A DNA stretch of 64,000 nucleotides from Chrysoperla carnea (lineage: Eukaryota > Arthropoda > Insecta > Neuroptera > Chrysopidae), in NCBI RefSeq assembly GCF_905475395.1, contig NC_058339.1, positions 59,405,172 to 59,469,171 on the forward strand, given 5' to 3'. Each line of letters begins with the position of its first letter. The first letter of the stretch is position 1. The translations under genes were made by a program, and so were the position numbers. Shown one piece after another: positions 39,739-52,237 of the stretch. The notes under the pieces are model-generated. The model made no database searches, was not told the origin of the DNA, and saw only the letters and a program-made list of their open reading frames with translations.

Positions 39739-40478
39739 TTAAGGTAGTTTGGCCATAATCCCACTTTTCTTAGCAATATGATAAAATTAAAACATATTGT
39801 TAACTATATTATAGTATATTTATCAAAAAATAATAAAATTTTTCTACCAATTGTGGCGCGAGATATTTTTAACTAAAATGCACATACGTAACTTATAACG
39901 GGCTGATAAAGTATAAAATAATTTTTTCTATGAGTTACTCAAGCACGAGTGTTTGTAAAAGCTGGAGGCGCTCAATTTAAAATATCAAGAATGAATCGGA
40001 GCTTTACATATAGTGTATGTGTGACTCATAGAAAAAATTATTTTCTTCGTTTTAGTACAATAAAAGCATGCCTCTTAAAAAGTATTTTTTATAAAAATTT
40101 TTTATTTAAAAAAAAATATATGTATACCAAATTTGGTGGAAGCTTTGGGAAAATCAAGTATTGCTTATCATATAAATGTATTGGCATTCGATTATCATAT
40201 GCATGCAAATTTTAGCTTAATCGGTTGAAGATATCTGCTTCAAAAATTGAAACTTTTATTTGTATACAAAAAAAAAAAAAAAAAAAAAAAAAAAACCGAT
40301 TTGCTGCGAAGATAAACAAAAAAATAACTTAATAAATATGCAGTTGTGTGTCTATTGAGTATTTGTATACATACTACGTCTTAGTATTATGTACAGTAAC
40401 ATGACTATTGTCACAAATAGTGCACGTATATATGAGCATGTTTTTATGAACTTGACTATAACGGCCAAACTACCTTAA
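39739..40478. mobile_element. ~740-bp element with TTAAGGTAGTTTGGCC ends and a nested inverted repeat
   Basis: TTAAGGTAGTTTGGCC (39739) and GGCCAAACTACCTTAA (ending 40478) are perfect 16-bp inverted ends. Inside, AAAATAATTTTTTCTATGAGT (39915-39935) and its exact complement (40024-40044) make a second, 21-bp perfect pair. A 28-base A tract lies at 40268-40295. A solo similar end, GGCCAAACTACCCTAA, lies near 52201. The frame 39949-40215 is a by-product. Confidence 0.8.
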
Positions 40479-41710
40479 TAAATTTGCGATATTAATTTAC
40501 TTGTATAACTATCAAAAGAGGTCCAAAAAATGTATAAATTCAGATAAGGAAAACTTACGTTGCAAGTTTGGTCAGTATTGAAACCGAAATTCCCATAAGA
40601 CGTAACTATACTCAAAAATAATTCATACTTTTTAACATTGTACCGTACCCAAAAATTTAAGATAATTTTTTTTTAAACACGGCATTAATATTTCGTTTAA
40701 AAAATCGTTTCATAATAATTATTATTTTATAAAATACAATTTAGAAAATTACCTCACAAATTTCTTATAAATTATTAATAGAATAATTTTTTTTAACTGT
40801 TATTATTATTATTTTTTTTAGAATTTGATACAAATCAAATATGTTGCGCACAGCATTGCCTTCAGTCATTCGTGTTAACATTTTTTAAAAGTCTAAATAA
40901 TAATTTTCAGCTTATCATTATCATTTTTATTATTATTAATATATAAAACTAGTTTTCAAAATGTATTTTATACCTAATATGTCGCCGAAAAATAAAAAAA
41001 AGTTTATGGACATTTATTGTATATTTTAGTCCATCAAAACGGTCCAAGTTAGTTTTCTAGAATAAAATTCACTAAAAATTAAGGAGGATTTTTTTATTTA
41101 TTTATTTATTTAGTAGTCGCATAAACTACATGGTCATAAGCGATGTCTGTAAATAAAGGATTATAGGATTATGCTTTATCTGATGAAATATGGTGGAAGC
41201 GATGGGAAGAGAAAAATTGGCGGTGATAGAAGTAATTAACTATCATTTATCTTAAAATAAAAATTTACCATGTGAATATAAAAAAAACGTACTTCTTGAT
41301 AATTCATCCATGTCACACTCATTCAAGTGCACTTTGTCATCATTTTTCCAGGAAAATTCCCACCTCTTACTTGAATGACATGAATAATTAATTAATGTAT
41401 AGACGCAAATATGAATTTTTTAATAAAAATAATTTAATCGAATATATTCATTATTGCAACAATTTTTAATATTTATATTTAAAAATACCAGCAAAATCTC
41501 AATTTATTATATTTAAACCCAAATTCTTTTTTTCAAATAAAAAAAAAATTAAGCTAAACTTATTAGAAAGATTGTTTTTGACAATTTGTGCCGCTCTTAT
41601 GTGAGTGTAGCCATTTACTTAAAATTTTTGCCTTATTTATTTGATTTATGCAAAAATGATTCCAACGAAAATTGTTTGTTATTTTATAAAGAATAACTTT
41701 CTAATTACAA
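40479..41710. other. AT-rich non-coding DNA
   Basis: Nothing recognised. Confidence 0.45.
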
Positions 41711-41910
41711 ACATTCCTTCCTAGTCTTCAGAGGAGTTCAAGTTCAAAATATGAGTTGATTTTGAAACGACTTTACAAGACCAGATCAAATTAACGGTTT
41801 CCATGGGAACAAATATTCCTTCCTAGTCTTCAGAGGAGTTCAAGTTCAGAATATGAGTTGATTTTGAAACGACCTTACAAGGCCAGATCAAATTAACGGT
41901 TTCTATGGGA
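41711..41910 (+). repeat. 102-bp tandem duplication
   Basis: ATTCCTTCCTAGTCTTCAGA begins at 41713 and again at 41815. The two units differ at only about five positions over 98 aligned bases and each ends TTAACGGTTT.. ATGGGA. No ORF. Confidence 0.92.
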
Positions 41911-43639
41911 TGTTCCCCGTGAACCAAAAGCTCTTTGTCGAAGAAATTTTCAACAGAATTGTTTAAAATTTACACCTGATTCATCGTTTTTCATTAAAAA
42001 GTTATTTTGTCCTTTTTGTCAGGATGTTTTTAGGCTTAATTTTTATTTTTAAATGGTTCTAATCTAAAAAAAAAAAAATATTTTACATTTGATTAATGAA
42101 TTACCAAAGGTTATAACTAATTCTTCTCACAATCAGAAAAAAAAAAAGTTTATTTATATGATAATTTATATTAAAATTCATCTACAAAGATATTAATTTT
42201 AATAATATGTATATTAAGAACCTCACCGGTAGTCATTTTTGACTCGAATCATATTTATTTTACCTGTACCTGTCTAAAATAAGAAACAATACGAGAGCAG
42301 TGTGAGTCGGTAGATTATTTAAACTCTGTTGATAGCATACAGCTAAGTCAACGCGCGATATACTTCTATTAAGCGTAACAAAAACAATTTGAAACAAAAA
42401 AAAGTTATTAAAATAACTATCATAAGCAAGTATTGTTGCATATAGTAGCTACTGCCTTACACACAAACATCATGCGTTGTTTTACACTGTTAATCATTAG
42501 CTAGATACCTATATACTTCTCAGGTATCTGAAGTCCAACGAATCTAAGAAATAATTAAGTGCTCTTACATCCGAAACCGCAGGTAAACTTGATTGTCTCG
42601 TTAAAAACGACAATGGTTATACTCTACTCTCGTGATAAGTGTTGTCGAAGGGCAAAGTTGAGATTAAAGTATTACTTTATCGCCGTCTTATCATTTTTCT
42701 CGTATTGTTTAAAAATTTTCTTTTATCACATCAACCTGCTTTATTAAATAGGAATAATTCTAGAAAAGTCTGATTTATACAGTTTAAAAATAATAATTGA
42801 AATTCTTTTCTCGTTTTGAAAGAAAATTTCATCATCAATCTAAATCTCTTTTTATTCAAAGAGATAAACTTTTGATTGTCTTTTTGCCTTAGAAACAAAC
42901 TTATCCAAGATAGAATAACACAAACTTTTCGCGAAGCGAGATTGGACAACATTCCTATAAAAGCATTCTTTAAAGAGTAAGGGATAAATAACTCACGGAC
43001 CACCAATCACCCAATATATTCAATAAACTTAATTGGCTGAGCAAGTGATGAGAAGAGTTACCATTTCTTTAAATCGCACAAAACTTCATGGGGTGCTCCA
43101 TTTATGTGGAAAGAAAATCTACCGAAATATCGAACAATTTAATATCAAAGCAGCAGCTTATATCTGTCAGCCATAATGATAGTTAACCCCTTTTACTAGC
43201 TTTTAACAGAACTGATAAGGAAAGTTTGGTAGTGAATAAATTGGAGATTTTTATAAACAATCGACGCAATTTTGTGTTATTAGAAATCGAACTTATTGAC
43301 TATTGTGTTTTTCACGATTTTCAAGCCAGGATTTTTGGAAATTTAACTCCTCAACTGGTGAAAAAGTGAGCAACCTGCCATAAACTCAAAAACTACTTAA
43401 GGATGTGTCGAAAAAATGAGTGTTTCAAAATACTTGTCACTTATGCTTCAAATTTTGAGGGAGGATTCTGTTAGAACTTGGGAAAATTAGGCGAAAATTA
43501 AGAGTTTTTCGATGTATACCATTGTTTTTAAAATATTGATGCATAAAAATTTAGAGAAAATTTTTTATAGAAAAAATACTTATTATCTTAACACAAATGC
43601 CATTCATTTCATCACTTTAAAGGGAGGGTAAAACAATAG
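41911..43639. other. AT-rich non-coding DNA
   Basis: The minus frame 42731-43006 (91 codons) is the longest here but is not recognised. No repeat defined. Confidence 0.45.
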
Positions 43640-43690
43640 TTGAAATTGTCCAGTGAAGCAGGCGGGTAACTCCTAGCATAATATAAAGCT
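43640..43690 (+). repeat. Second copy of the CCAGTGAAGC element end
   Basis: GTCCAGTGAAGCAGGCGGGT then AACTCCTAGCATAATA aligns with 33880-33920, including the upstream AGTTGAAATTG context. Confidence 0.5.
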
Positions 43691-44954
43691 CGAATTCCAT
43701 TAACCTGACCAAAGACTTTACGAATCCTCAAAAAGCTGGTAAAAATAATTCTAGAATTTTTCACTTTATTATAAACTTAGCGTGAATATATTACTTTCAA
43801 CCTAATGATAATAATTAAAAGGAGCATTAAAAATTACCATATATAAGTATGAATATTTTAACTCATTTTAAAATACAGAAAAGTAATTTAACAATAAAAT
43901 GACTTCTTCCTTAGAATTTTCGAACTATAATGTATGAAGAAACGTTCTTCACATTAATATATAACCTATTGAATAGATCCGCCTATAATTCTGTTTTGTA
44001 TCGTACATTTAATTTACTGAATAATAGTTAAGTAGCAACTCCAAACAGAAGATCAAAACAAAACAAAAAATGGTTTTTATACGCGCCCCCCAAACTTGAT
44101 TTATAAAATTAATTACATTTTCATATATGTTAATTTGAAAATGAAACCTGAGGGTCACTACATGTCAAAACAATATATATAACACAATACATATAAATAA
44201 TAATATGGTCCATCTGACCCTGGATACATCTTATGTAGTTATTATGTATATTTTTCTTACATATAAGAATCATTATTTTATGATATACTTGCTCAAACCC
44301 GTTGAAAAAATATGTGCTACTATCACATAATGGTTCGGAAGTTCGGGATATAAAAATTCGAACGAAATTTCTATGTCATACAAGTGAAAGATACCTAGAT
44401 CGCAAAAAAAAACGCAAGTAACACATGTAACGATGGGCCTATTAACTACTTACACAAACTTTCATCCACATACCTTCAAGCAAAGGGGAAATTTTAGGGA
44501 TTTATACCACTCGAATGTTGTTTATACAGTCTCCCACCACTAGTTTAGGTTACGAAATCAAGTCTTGGTGCAAAGAGTAGATTGGTTCATATGTTTAACT
44601 GGTAGTAAAATCACGACGCTGAGATTGCGCATCGAATTTTTTCCGCACAATTCCCTGACCATTACTAAAATACATGAATTATTTTTTACGATTAAAATTT
44701 CTTGAACCTACACCAAATTTATGTTATGGTAAGACAGAATCGAGTGGTCACCCAGTACGCCACGAACAAACAGTCTCTTGGATATCCTAACTAGGAATAT
44801 TATCGGTACTCATATTATTGTCACTCGTTGCTTGTTTGAGGCGAAACTTAATGAAAATACACTTTTTCACCGATTATGAGAGTGTTATAATGGGCGATAA
44901 TGCATGCTGCTTTATTTATAAAATCTTTAACAGTTTTTATACCATGCATATATG
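43691..44954. other. AT-rich non-coding DNA
   Basis: No protein-like ORF, RNA gene or repeat recognised. Confidence 0.4.
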
Positions 44955-45482
44955 TAATATAAAAGGTATACTAAGTTTAGTCCCAAGTTTGTAACGCTTA
45001 AAAATATTGATGCTATGAACAAAATTTTGGTATAGGTGTTCATAAAATCACCTAATTAGTCCATTTCCGGTTGTCCGTCCGTCCGTCCGTCTGTGGGCAC
45101 GATAACTCAAAAAAGAAAAAATATATCAAGCTGAAATTTTTACAGCGTACTCAGGACGTAAAAAGTGAGGTCGAGTTCGTAAATGAGCAACATAGGTCAA
45201 TTGGGTCTTGACCTATGGGTCCGTAGGACCATCTTGTAAACCGTTAGAGATAGACAAAAGTTTAAATAAAAAAAATTTTCCTTATCAAAAAATGAACAAC
45301 TTTTGTTTGAAACATTTTTTCGTAAACATCACTGTTTACCCATGAGGGCGCAAATTAGGCGTAAATTGTATAGTATGTATTATATAAATTGTATATGTAT
45401 GTGTAATGTGATAGAGTAATCAACACTATTAATGCATGGTATTTCAACAATTAACTCAGTCAAGTGTTTGTTTTCACTTGTT
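44955..45482 (+). repeat. Dispersed repeat copy A (~530 bp)
   Basis: Fuller copy of the family also seen at 60494-60843. It opens near AAAGGTATACTAAGTTTAGT, carries GTTGTCCGTCCGTCCGTCCG, GTGAGGTCGAGTTCGT, CGTAAACATCACTGTTTACC (an internal palindrome-like segment) and ends ..TTTGTTTTCACTTG. No ORF. Confidence 0.85.
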
Positions 45483-46379
45483 TTAACTTAAAAGTAAGAA
45501 AGAAATATTTTATCAAAACGGCAGGTAGGACGATATCCCTAACTGGTATTATGATGGCGGAGACATCTGACAGGGATTTTTCCCGTATATCTCTCGGTTC
45601 ATAATGGAAGGAATTAAAAATCAGAAAATAATAAATAGCGGACATACGGGGTAAATTATAATAGGCTTTGGTTGGTTTCTTATTGCTACTATTCAGTGTG
45701 TAGTCTTTGATGCTTATTTGTTGATAATCAACATTTTTTGATTAAGAGATAGCATAAGATTTATAATATAACAAATTTTTTGGTTATTTAAAAATTAATA
45801 ATTATTTGATTCGAAATAAATTTAAATGTATCACGTATCCATCTTTAATACCTGCTTTTTTTATTATTAACATTATTAGAAAGATGATTTGTATTAATTT
45901 GTAATAAATTGTTGATTGTATATGACAGGCAATACTGGTATTTCTTTAATAAAATTTGGATAGATAATTATATAACGTTAAAATCGACAGAATAATAATT
46001 AGGAAAATATATACATATGTTTTAGTTTCTGCTAATTTATTCGGTAGGCAAAAATAAATCGTTGAAATATAAAAATTGAAAATTTGATAAAATTGTTACG
46101 ATATATTTTAATGCCTTCAAAGAAACATCCAGTAAGGCTCAGTCGGCATAAAATTTTTTCAAAAGTGGCACCGATCTGACCGACATGAACCCAATTATTA
46201 ATTTAAAAAAATATTAATCCAGTAATGCACATTGATAATTAATCTAATTTCGTAGAGAATAATTTGGATTGATGTATAAAAAATATCACAACTTAAAAAA
46301 ATAGTTTCCCCCCTCCGAGTGGAAACCACGGGAGCTAGTAAAGAATACCTCAGATATTTTTTTCATTGTCACAAACCCG

Positions 46380-46560
46380 CAAGTCTGGTGTTATAAGTTT
46401 GACCGCTATGTGTGTGTGTCTGTGTGTGAATCTGTGGCATCGTAGCGCCTAAACGGATGAACCGATTTTAATTTTTTTTTGTTTCATTTGAAAGGTAATT
46501 TAAAGAAGAGTGTTCTAAGCTATGTTTCAGGTGCGAGCTTTTTCCGTACCCGAAAAAACT
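46380..46560 (+). repeat. Dispersed repeat, 'TTATAAGTTTGACCG' family, copy 1
   Basis: TTATAAGTTTGACCGCTATG, a TGTGTG run, TCGTAGCGCCTAAACGGATG, AACCGATTTTAATTTT, then AGAGTGTTCTAAGCTATGTT. Aligns over ~170 bp with 50850-51010. Confidence 0.8.
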
Positions 46561-46837
46561 AAAAAATTGGCGATTATGACACATAATTTTAACATATAAA
46601 TAATAATTACTATGGAAATGAATGATCAAATAAACCTGGCTCAATTCATTTGGAAAAGTGAGATGGTAAAATAATTAGGTAATTCAAAACAATAATTCAA
46701 AAGAACAAGGTCAACTCAAATATTTCAATTTCAATTAAAATATTTCCAAAAATTTGCCCAAAAAATGATAGCTCTCTAAGTATCCTTTTCATTTCATCTG
46801 ATGTCCTTGACCACCACTTTGATATTGATATAAGAAG

Positions 46838-47000
46838 GAGTGTTATAAGTTTTAAGTGTTTATCTGTGCGTCTGTGTGTTTCTCAATGGCCCCTAAACGG
46901 TCGAACCGACTCGATTGAGAATATTTTTTAGTCAAGTTTCCAAAAGTCGTTTTACAAGGAATAAATCGTATTTGTCGGGGGTTTTTTAAATTTTGTAAAC
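46838..47000 (+). repeat. Diverged member of the same repeat family
   Basis: GTGTTATAAGTTTTAAGTG, a CTGTGTGTTTCT tract, CCCCTAAACGGTCGAACCGA and a GTCGGGGGTTTTTTAAATTT end line up with 50850-51050. Confidence 0.6.
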
Positions 47001-47314
47001 ACCTGTTTATTTTAGTTTTATGCTAAATCTTATAATTAATTAATGCTATAATTAATTTTATAATCTTTTGTTTAGAAACCGCTCAGACTTTGTACAGATA
47101 TTCAATATTGGATACATACTATAAGAAAATTCTCAGTAGCGGAGCGCTTTCTTTTACGAGACCAGAAAAATTTCTCTCAGAAAATCGCATCTTTCAATGT
47201 AATGGACACTCCACTCCGTCTTATTGAATGTTGAACAAAATTATTTTTCCATTTATTATTCGATAATCTTCCCGTTAGAATAATAAAAAAACGGATACGA
47301 TCAATTTAAAGCTT

Positions 47315-47329
47315 GGGGGGGGGGGGGGG
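47315..47329 (+). repeat. 15-base G homopolymer
   Basis: An uninterrupted run of 15 G, very unusual in this AT-rich DNA. It may be unstable or a sequencing-sensitive spot. Confidence 0.85.
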
Positions 47330-48400
47330 CAGTCAAAAATGAGAGCTCCTCGGTAACTTATTACCCGACAATTTTCTTATGTAAGTTGTCTAAGAACACT
47401 TTTATAATTTTTTGAGGCGTGGGTTTGCGATCTACAATTAATAGAATTAAAGAAATAATTATAATATTTTAACTTAAGTATAAAATTCAAGAATATTTTC
47501 TCATAATTGTAATAAATACAAATATTTTTACAAATATAAAAAAAATGTAAGTATTTACAGTAAAGTAATATAAAATAGATTATTACACAGATAATTATTG
47601 ATAATGATAAGAATCGTTTGGGTGGTGTGTATTATGTGTATCTTTTGAATGTAATAAAAACAAAGCGATCACGAGTTTAAAATATTCTCCGACTTTTAAA
47701 CCAAACAGATATATAATCAGATAGAATGAGTTGCGGTGTGTTTTTGTATGTCGCCCGCAATTTTATCTTTAAATATATATCGACATGGTAACGACATGGC
47801 GGTCTTGTCCTCTCTTATGTTTGCTTATATTCTTTTTACTTTTTTTTTATCGAGTTACTGTATGATATTGATAATAATAATACCTTTATAAGTATACATA
47901 TATATATATAAATATTTATGCGAATATAATAGATTGTTTTTTACAGATTTGGTGCGCGATTGTGGTAAAAAATTGTAAGTATTATACTATTATTGTAAGA
48001 AGAAGTTTTTATTAAGCTATCTGCCATATTAATCAATCAACAATCACAATCTATTGGTAATTGCACATAAATGAGGAACCTATCAAATTATTAAATACAA
48101 AAACTTTGAAAGAAAATATTATTTTCAATATACTTCAGAAGTAAACAGTTCTGAAAAGTCTGCTGTAGACGCCTAACAACTGCTATTTACGAAACGTATA
48201 CTAATCAAACTATACTTAGTCCCAAACATTTAAAAAACTCTCATAGTGTGTCGCATTTAAGATGAAGACCCTCTTATATTATTGTTATTTATAGGAATAT
48301 CGATTTGAAATTTTACAGTCATACAAGGTGAAGGATTACATTTTTCTGAATCTGAACTTTAAACTCAGCCTTGACAAATACGGCCGATTCTTAATATTTT
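47330..48400. other. AT-rich non-coding DNA
   Basis: Contains a short (TA)n tract near 47898-47909 only. Confidence 0.45.
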
Positions 48401-48424
48401 GCCTAGCGTCAGAGATGGTTAGAG

Positions 48425-48760
48425 ATATTAAAAAAATTATTAGAAAAAAATTGCTTAGAATATTTTTTTATACCCATAAACTGATTTTCATGACAAAATT
48501 CGCATTTTCAATTTTTTCATTATTTTGGTCCACACTATTAAATTATCAATTTGTCCAGTTTTTACATTCCACAGCATACTAGTTATAAAATTAAAAAATA
48601 ACTTATTGATAACTTAATAGTATTTTGTATTCAAATATTTCAATAAACTTGTATTAATTTTGAGTAAAGGCCAAAATAATGGTATATGGGTATCAAAATA
48701 TATTCTAAGCAACTTTTCTAATAATTCCTTTAAAAAAAATCGAGAAAATTGCAAACAATT
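48425..48760. repeat. Imperfect inverted repeat
   Basis: TTGCTTAGAATATTTTTTTA then TACCCATA on the plus strand (48450-48478) faces TATGGGTATCAAAATATATT then CTAAGCAA (48684-48713). Flanks are also similar. The two open frames (48328-48582 plus, 48614-48835 minus) are readings of these arms, which explains their shared LLRI-F/Y-F-x-TH text. Confidence 0.6.
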
Positions 48761-48839
48761 TTTCTCGGCATTTGGTGAAACTTGGTATATAGGGTATAAT
48801 TTTAATCCAAAAAAAAAATTGGATTCATTTAACAATTAG

Positions 48840-49689
48840 GGGAGTAGTTTTTGAGATATAACATAAAATGTTGTTGAAAAGAACTAATCTTAAGGTATCG
48901 TCAATCTAAGATATCGGCTGCGTTCTAATTATCCTAAATCCACAACACAAAAATCTTTTAGATTTTACGATTGAACGACAAGTCTCTGGGATATCGATTG
49001 AAGAAAATGCTCCGGGATATTATCTCCTTTATTCCAGTCAATATCTCAGAAATTGCTCGTCAACTCATCTATAAAAAGCCCGATTTTTTGTTTTTTTACC
49101 AAAATTACTCAATTTTCAATTTTTACAAGGGATTCAAAACCATGAATAGGTATTGGTTTCTTAAACAAATATAATCAATGAAAGCATTATGTATCCTATA
49201 GTCTTTATAAAGACACAACGTAATCAAAATTATTCAAAATAAATATTAACCACTAAATACTTTTGGAGGTTTGTTCACCTTGTTAAACATACATTGTTAG
49301 CATTCCTTTTTTTGATTATTTGTTAAGGTGTTAATAGTTTCTGGGTAATATACATATAATCAAATGGCAAATGAATTATTATGTTTAATATTAGTATGTG
49401 TGGTTAACCAAATAATCAACATAGGTATTATGAAGATGATATCAAACATAGATAATAGATAATAAACTAGAGAGAATAAACCCTTTATACCTATAAAGTA
49501 AGTGAAAATCAAAACTAACTGAGTCAATTGTTTAGAATTCTGTAATCATTTTGTTTACAGTATTCAGCATAAAATTCAAACTTTGAAAAACTAAAAAATT
49601 CAAATAAACTGTGTAGGTACAAGAAAAGATAATTCGAACCAAGAATTCACAATAAAAAGGGTAGATTTATGCTAGCTTATCTTAAATCG
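48840..49689. other. AT-rich non-coding DNA
   Basis: No supportable gene. Confidence 0.4.
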
Positions 49690-49915
49690 TGACCATCTGA
49701 CGGCACCTCTGATTAGTGCCTCTTGAAAATTCATGGCTATCTTAGCTCATAGCACCATTGATGCTATACATTTCCTCGCAGCCTGACTATAATCAGTCGA
49801 TGTTTCATATGAGCCTGTCAGCCTTCCTTATGGGGCTGATTTCTGCCTGCAGTATACTACAGTCATTCTCCAGTCTAAACGACTTGAATATTGAACACCT
49901 CTCAATAGATGCCTA
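49690..49915 (-). pseudogene. Probable decayed retroelement RNase H segment
   Basis: A GC-richer island. The minus frame reads SFRLENDCSILQAEISPIRK, which resembles the RNase H block (C-S-x-(F/L)-Q-A-E-x-x-A-I) of LINE-type elements, followed by several stops. Too short and broken to classify, and the match is by eye. Confidence 0.4.
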
Positions 49916-50056
49916 CGCTCAGTAGGTTCACATGGAGGGTACAGGGACATCAATATTCATTACAGGTGTTTCTTGTTTTTTAATTATTAAGTTATCCTAG
50001 TCCTCTCTTAATGGTTTGTGTACCTACCCACGTTTGACACTTTCCTCTTTCTCGCT

Positions 50057-50403
50057 CGGAGCCGGATTAACCATTAGGCAGAGTGGGAAACTGCTTGGTG
50101 CCTGAGGGTCCTACATCGGCTAGGAGTTCCGTGCGCACACAAAAAGAAATAATGTTTCATAGAGCGAAAGTATAATTGAAAAAGTTATTTTTTACTTAAT
50201 TAGGTACTTGACAAAACTATTTTCGTTCGTTTATAGTTTTTTATTGCCATTTAACAAGAATAAAGTTAATTTTAAAACACCTCCGCCTCATTTTATCCAC
50301 ATATCTTCATTAATTTAAAAAGAGCCGATGATCTTCAAATGGTTCAAAAATGGCCTCGGGAATTGCTTTGCCTAGGGGCCCCGACGTGGTTATTAAGACT
50401 CTG
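50057..50403. mobile_element. hAT-like non-autonomous element, ~347 bp
   Basis: Left CGGAGCCGGATTAACCATTA and right ...GTGGTTATTAAGACTCTG are imperfect inverted ends. The inner text TTAGGCAGAGTGGGAAACTG / GGAATTGCTTTGCCTAGGGG is typical of 'GGCCGGATTAA...GGCCCC' insect DNA elements. Flanking 8-mers TTCTCGCT and ATCTCATC agree at only four positions, so the target duplication is weak. The plus frame 50350-50574 starts inside and is not a gene. Confidence 0.6.
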
Positions 50404-50778
50404 ATCTCATCTAACTTTTCTCCTTCAATATCCTCATATGTTCCTAGTTGGCTAATTCAGCCAGTATCTTGCATGCGTCGTACGCATTTATGCCCTTTTT
50501 CATATTTTCTTCCACGTTTCTTTAGATTCTGCATTACACATAAAATATTTTGTCAAATATTTAAGGGTGTATAAATACACATAATTTTTTTTATTACTTA
50601 TGAAATAAGTATTATTTTATATTGATATAAATTACATACAAGACAGAAATCATTTACAACCCACTGTGTAACATGTTCTGTAGATACTAAATAGTAAATA
50701 TTGTAACTCTTTCCCATACTATAAAATGTATAAGGGAGAGTGTAGTACACCAGGCATCATTTACATTTGCCTTAAGAT

Positions 50779-50828
50779 AAAAATTGCCTTAAGATACACA
50801 TAAATATGTGTATCTTAAGGCAATTTTT
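50779..50828. repeat. Perfect 24-bp hairpin with 2-nt loop
   Basis: AAAAATTGCCTTAAGATACA (from 50779, 24 bp) is followed after AA by its exact complement ending GGCAATTTTT at 50828. TTGCCTTAAGATA also occurs once more as a direct repeat at 50768. Confidence 0.9.
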
Positions 50829-50845
50829 AACCCCCGAACTAAAAA

Positions 50846-51050
50846 AAAGGAGTTATAAGTTTGACCGTTATGTGTGTGTGTCTGCCTGTGGCATCGTAGT
50901 GCCTAAACGGATGAACCGATTTTAATTTTTTTGTATCGTTTGAAATGAAATTTAACGGAGAGTGTTGTTCGCTATGTTTCAAGTGCGTGTTTAGGGTTCC
51001 GTATCCGAAAAATTAGTCGGAGGTGTTTAAATTTTGTAAATTTCACTTGT
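50846..51050 (+). repeat. Dispersed repeat, 'TTATAAGTTTGACCG' family, copy 2
   Basis: TTATAAGTTTGACCGTTATG, GTGTGTGTCTGCCTGTGGCA, TAAACGGATGAACCGATTTT and a GTGTTTAAATTTTGTAAA end. It follows directly after the perfect 24-bp hairpin. Confidence 0.8.
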
Positions 51051-52234
51051 TTAATATTTGACAAAAGAAATCGTACTGCCCTTTAATAGGACTATTATTC
51101 TTAAACTACAAACTATTAGAATTTAAATATTAAACAGCTTTCGATAAATAATTGTAATCCATGATACAAGATGCTAAACCTATATGGTACAAAATCATAC
51201 AGTTCAATAGGTTACATCCCAATGTATGTAAGATTATACCTTATTTGATTTTTTGACATGTAATCTTTACAGTCTACTTTAGGGAAGAGTCTCAAATAAT
51301 GAATGTGATTAAAATATTATTGGTCCAGTAACAGCTTCAACTGACTTTCCGGGGCTATTTTTCCCTAGATTCCTTCTAACCTGCACATGAAACCATATTT
51401 TATTTGTTCATGATTAATGATTCTTTTAACTCTTTTCAAACTTTACCTCCTCAACATTTTACATCATGTTTAAAATTGAATTATAGCATAACAATAAACG
51501 ATTTAAATATGATTTAAAATACAAAACGCAATACTTTTTACTTCGTAACACAAGAAAATGTTATTTCAATTTTACATGAAAACAAATGCTTATAGATAAT
51601 CTTGTAAATAAACTTTGTTATGATTTTGCTGATATCTAATAGTGCCAAGAAACGATTTAGTGATTCAAGATAAATTGTATCCCGGGCACTACATATTACC
51701 CTACCTACCTATACCTAATAATAAGTATCATACATTAACTTCAATTGACAATTTGTTTAAAATGTTTTAAAAATTTGTCGTAACACCACCACAAGGACTG
51801 GAGAATTGTCAACTGTAGAAAATTTTTTATAAATAAATTAATATTATTATTTTTACTTTTTTTATATAGGTACATAATAATATTATATGTTTGTTTGCTT
51901 TATGGGATGGTAATTGATTAATATCGTTAAAAATATTATGTTTAAAGTTTTTAAAAAACTGCTATAAATAAATTATTATTTAGAATATTTCAAATTTTGT
52001 AAAATGAATAATATACAACTACCTACTCAAATTATTATTTTTTATAAAAGCAGATGGCGTCTAAATTGTTTATTAATACAGAATATAAAATAAAAAATTT
52101 AATAAAAAATGTAGTAGGCAAAATCCTTAAGGGTCAATTTAAATCAGCCGCCATATTAAAAATTTATAGAGCCTTGAATAGAAAACTTTAAAAATTTTGC
52201 GGCCAAACTACCCTAAAAAAATTTTCAGTCAAGG
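51051..52234. other. AT-rich non-coding DNA
   Basis: No gene; a solo GGCCAAACTACCCTAA end at about 52201 relates to the 39739-40478 element. Confidence 0.4.
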
Positions 52235-52237
52235 AGA

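Noticed and set aside
42731..43006. 91-codon minus frame
   Set aside because: No recognisable family and no flanking exon evidence.
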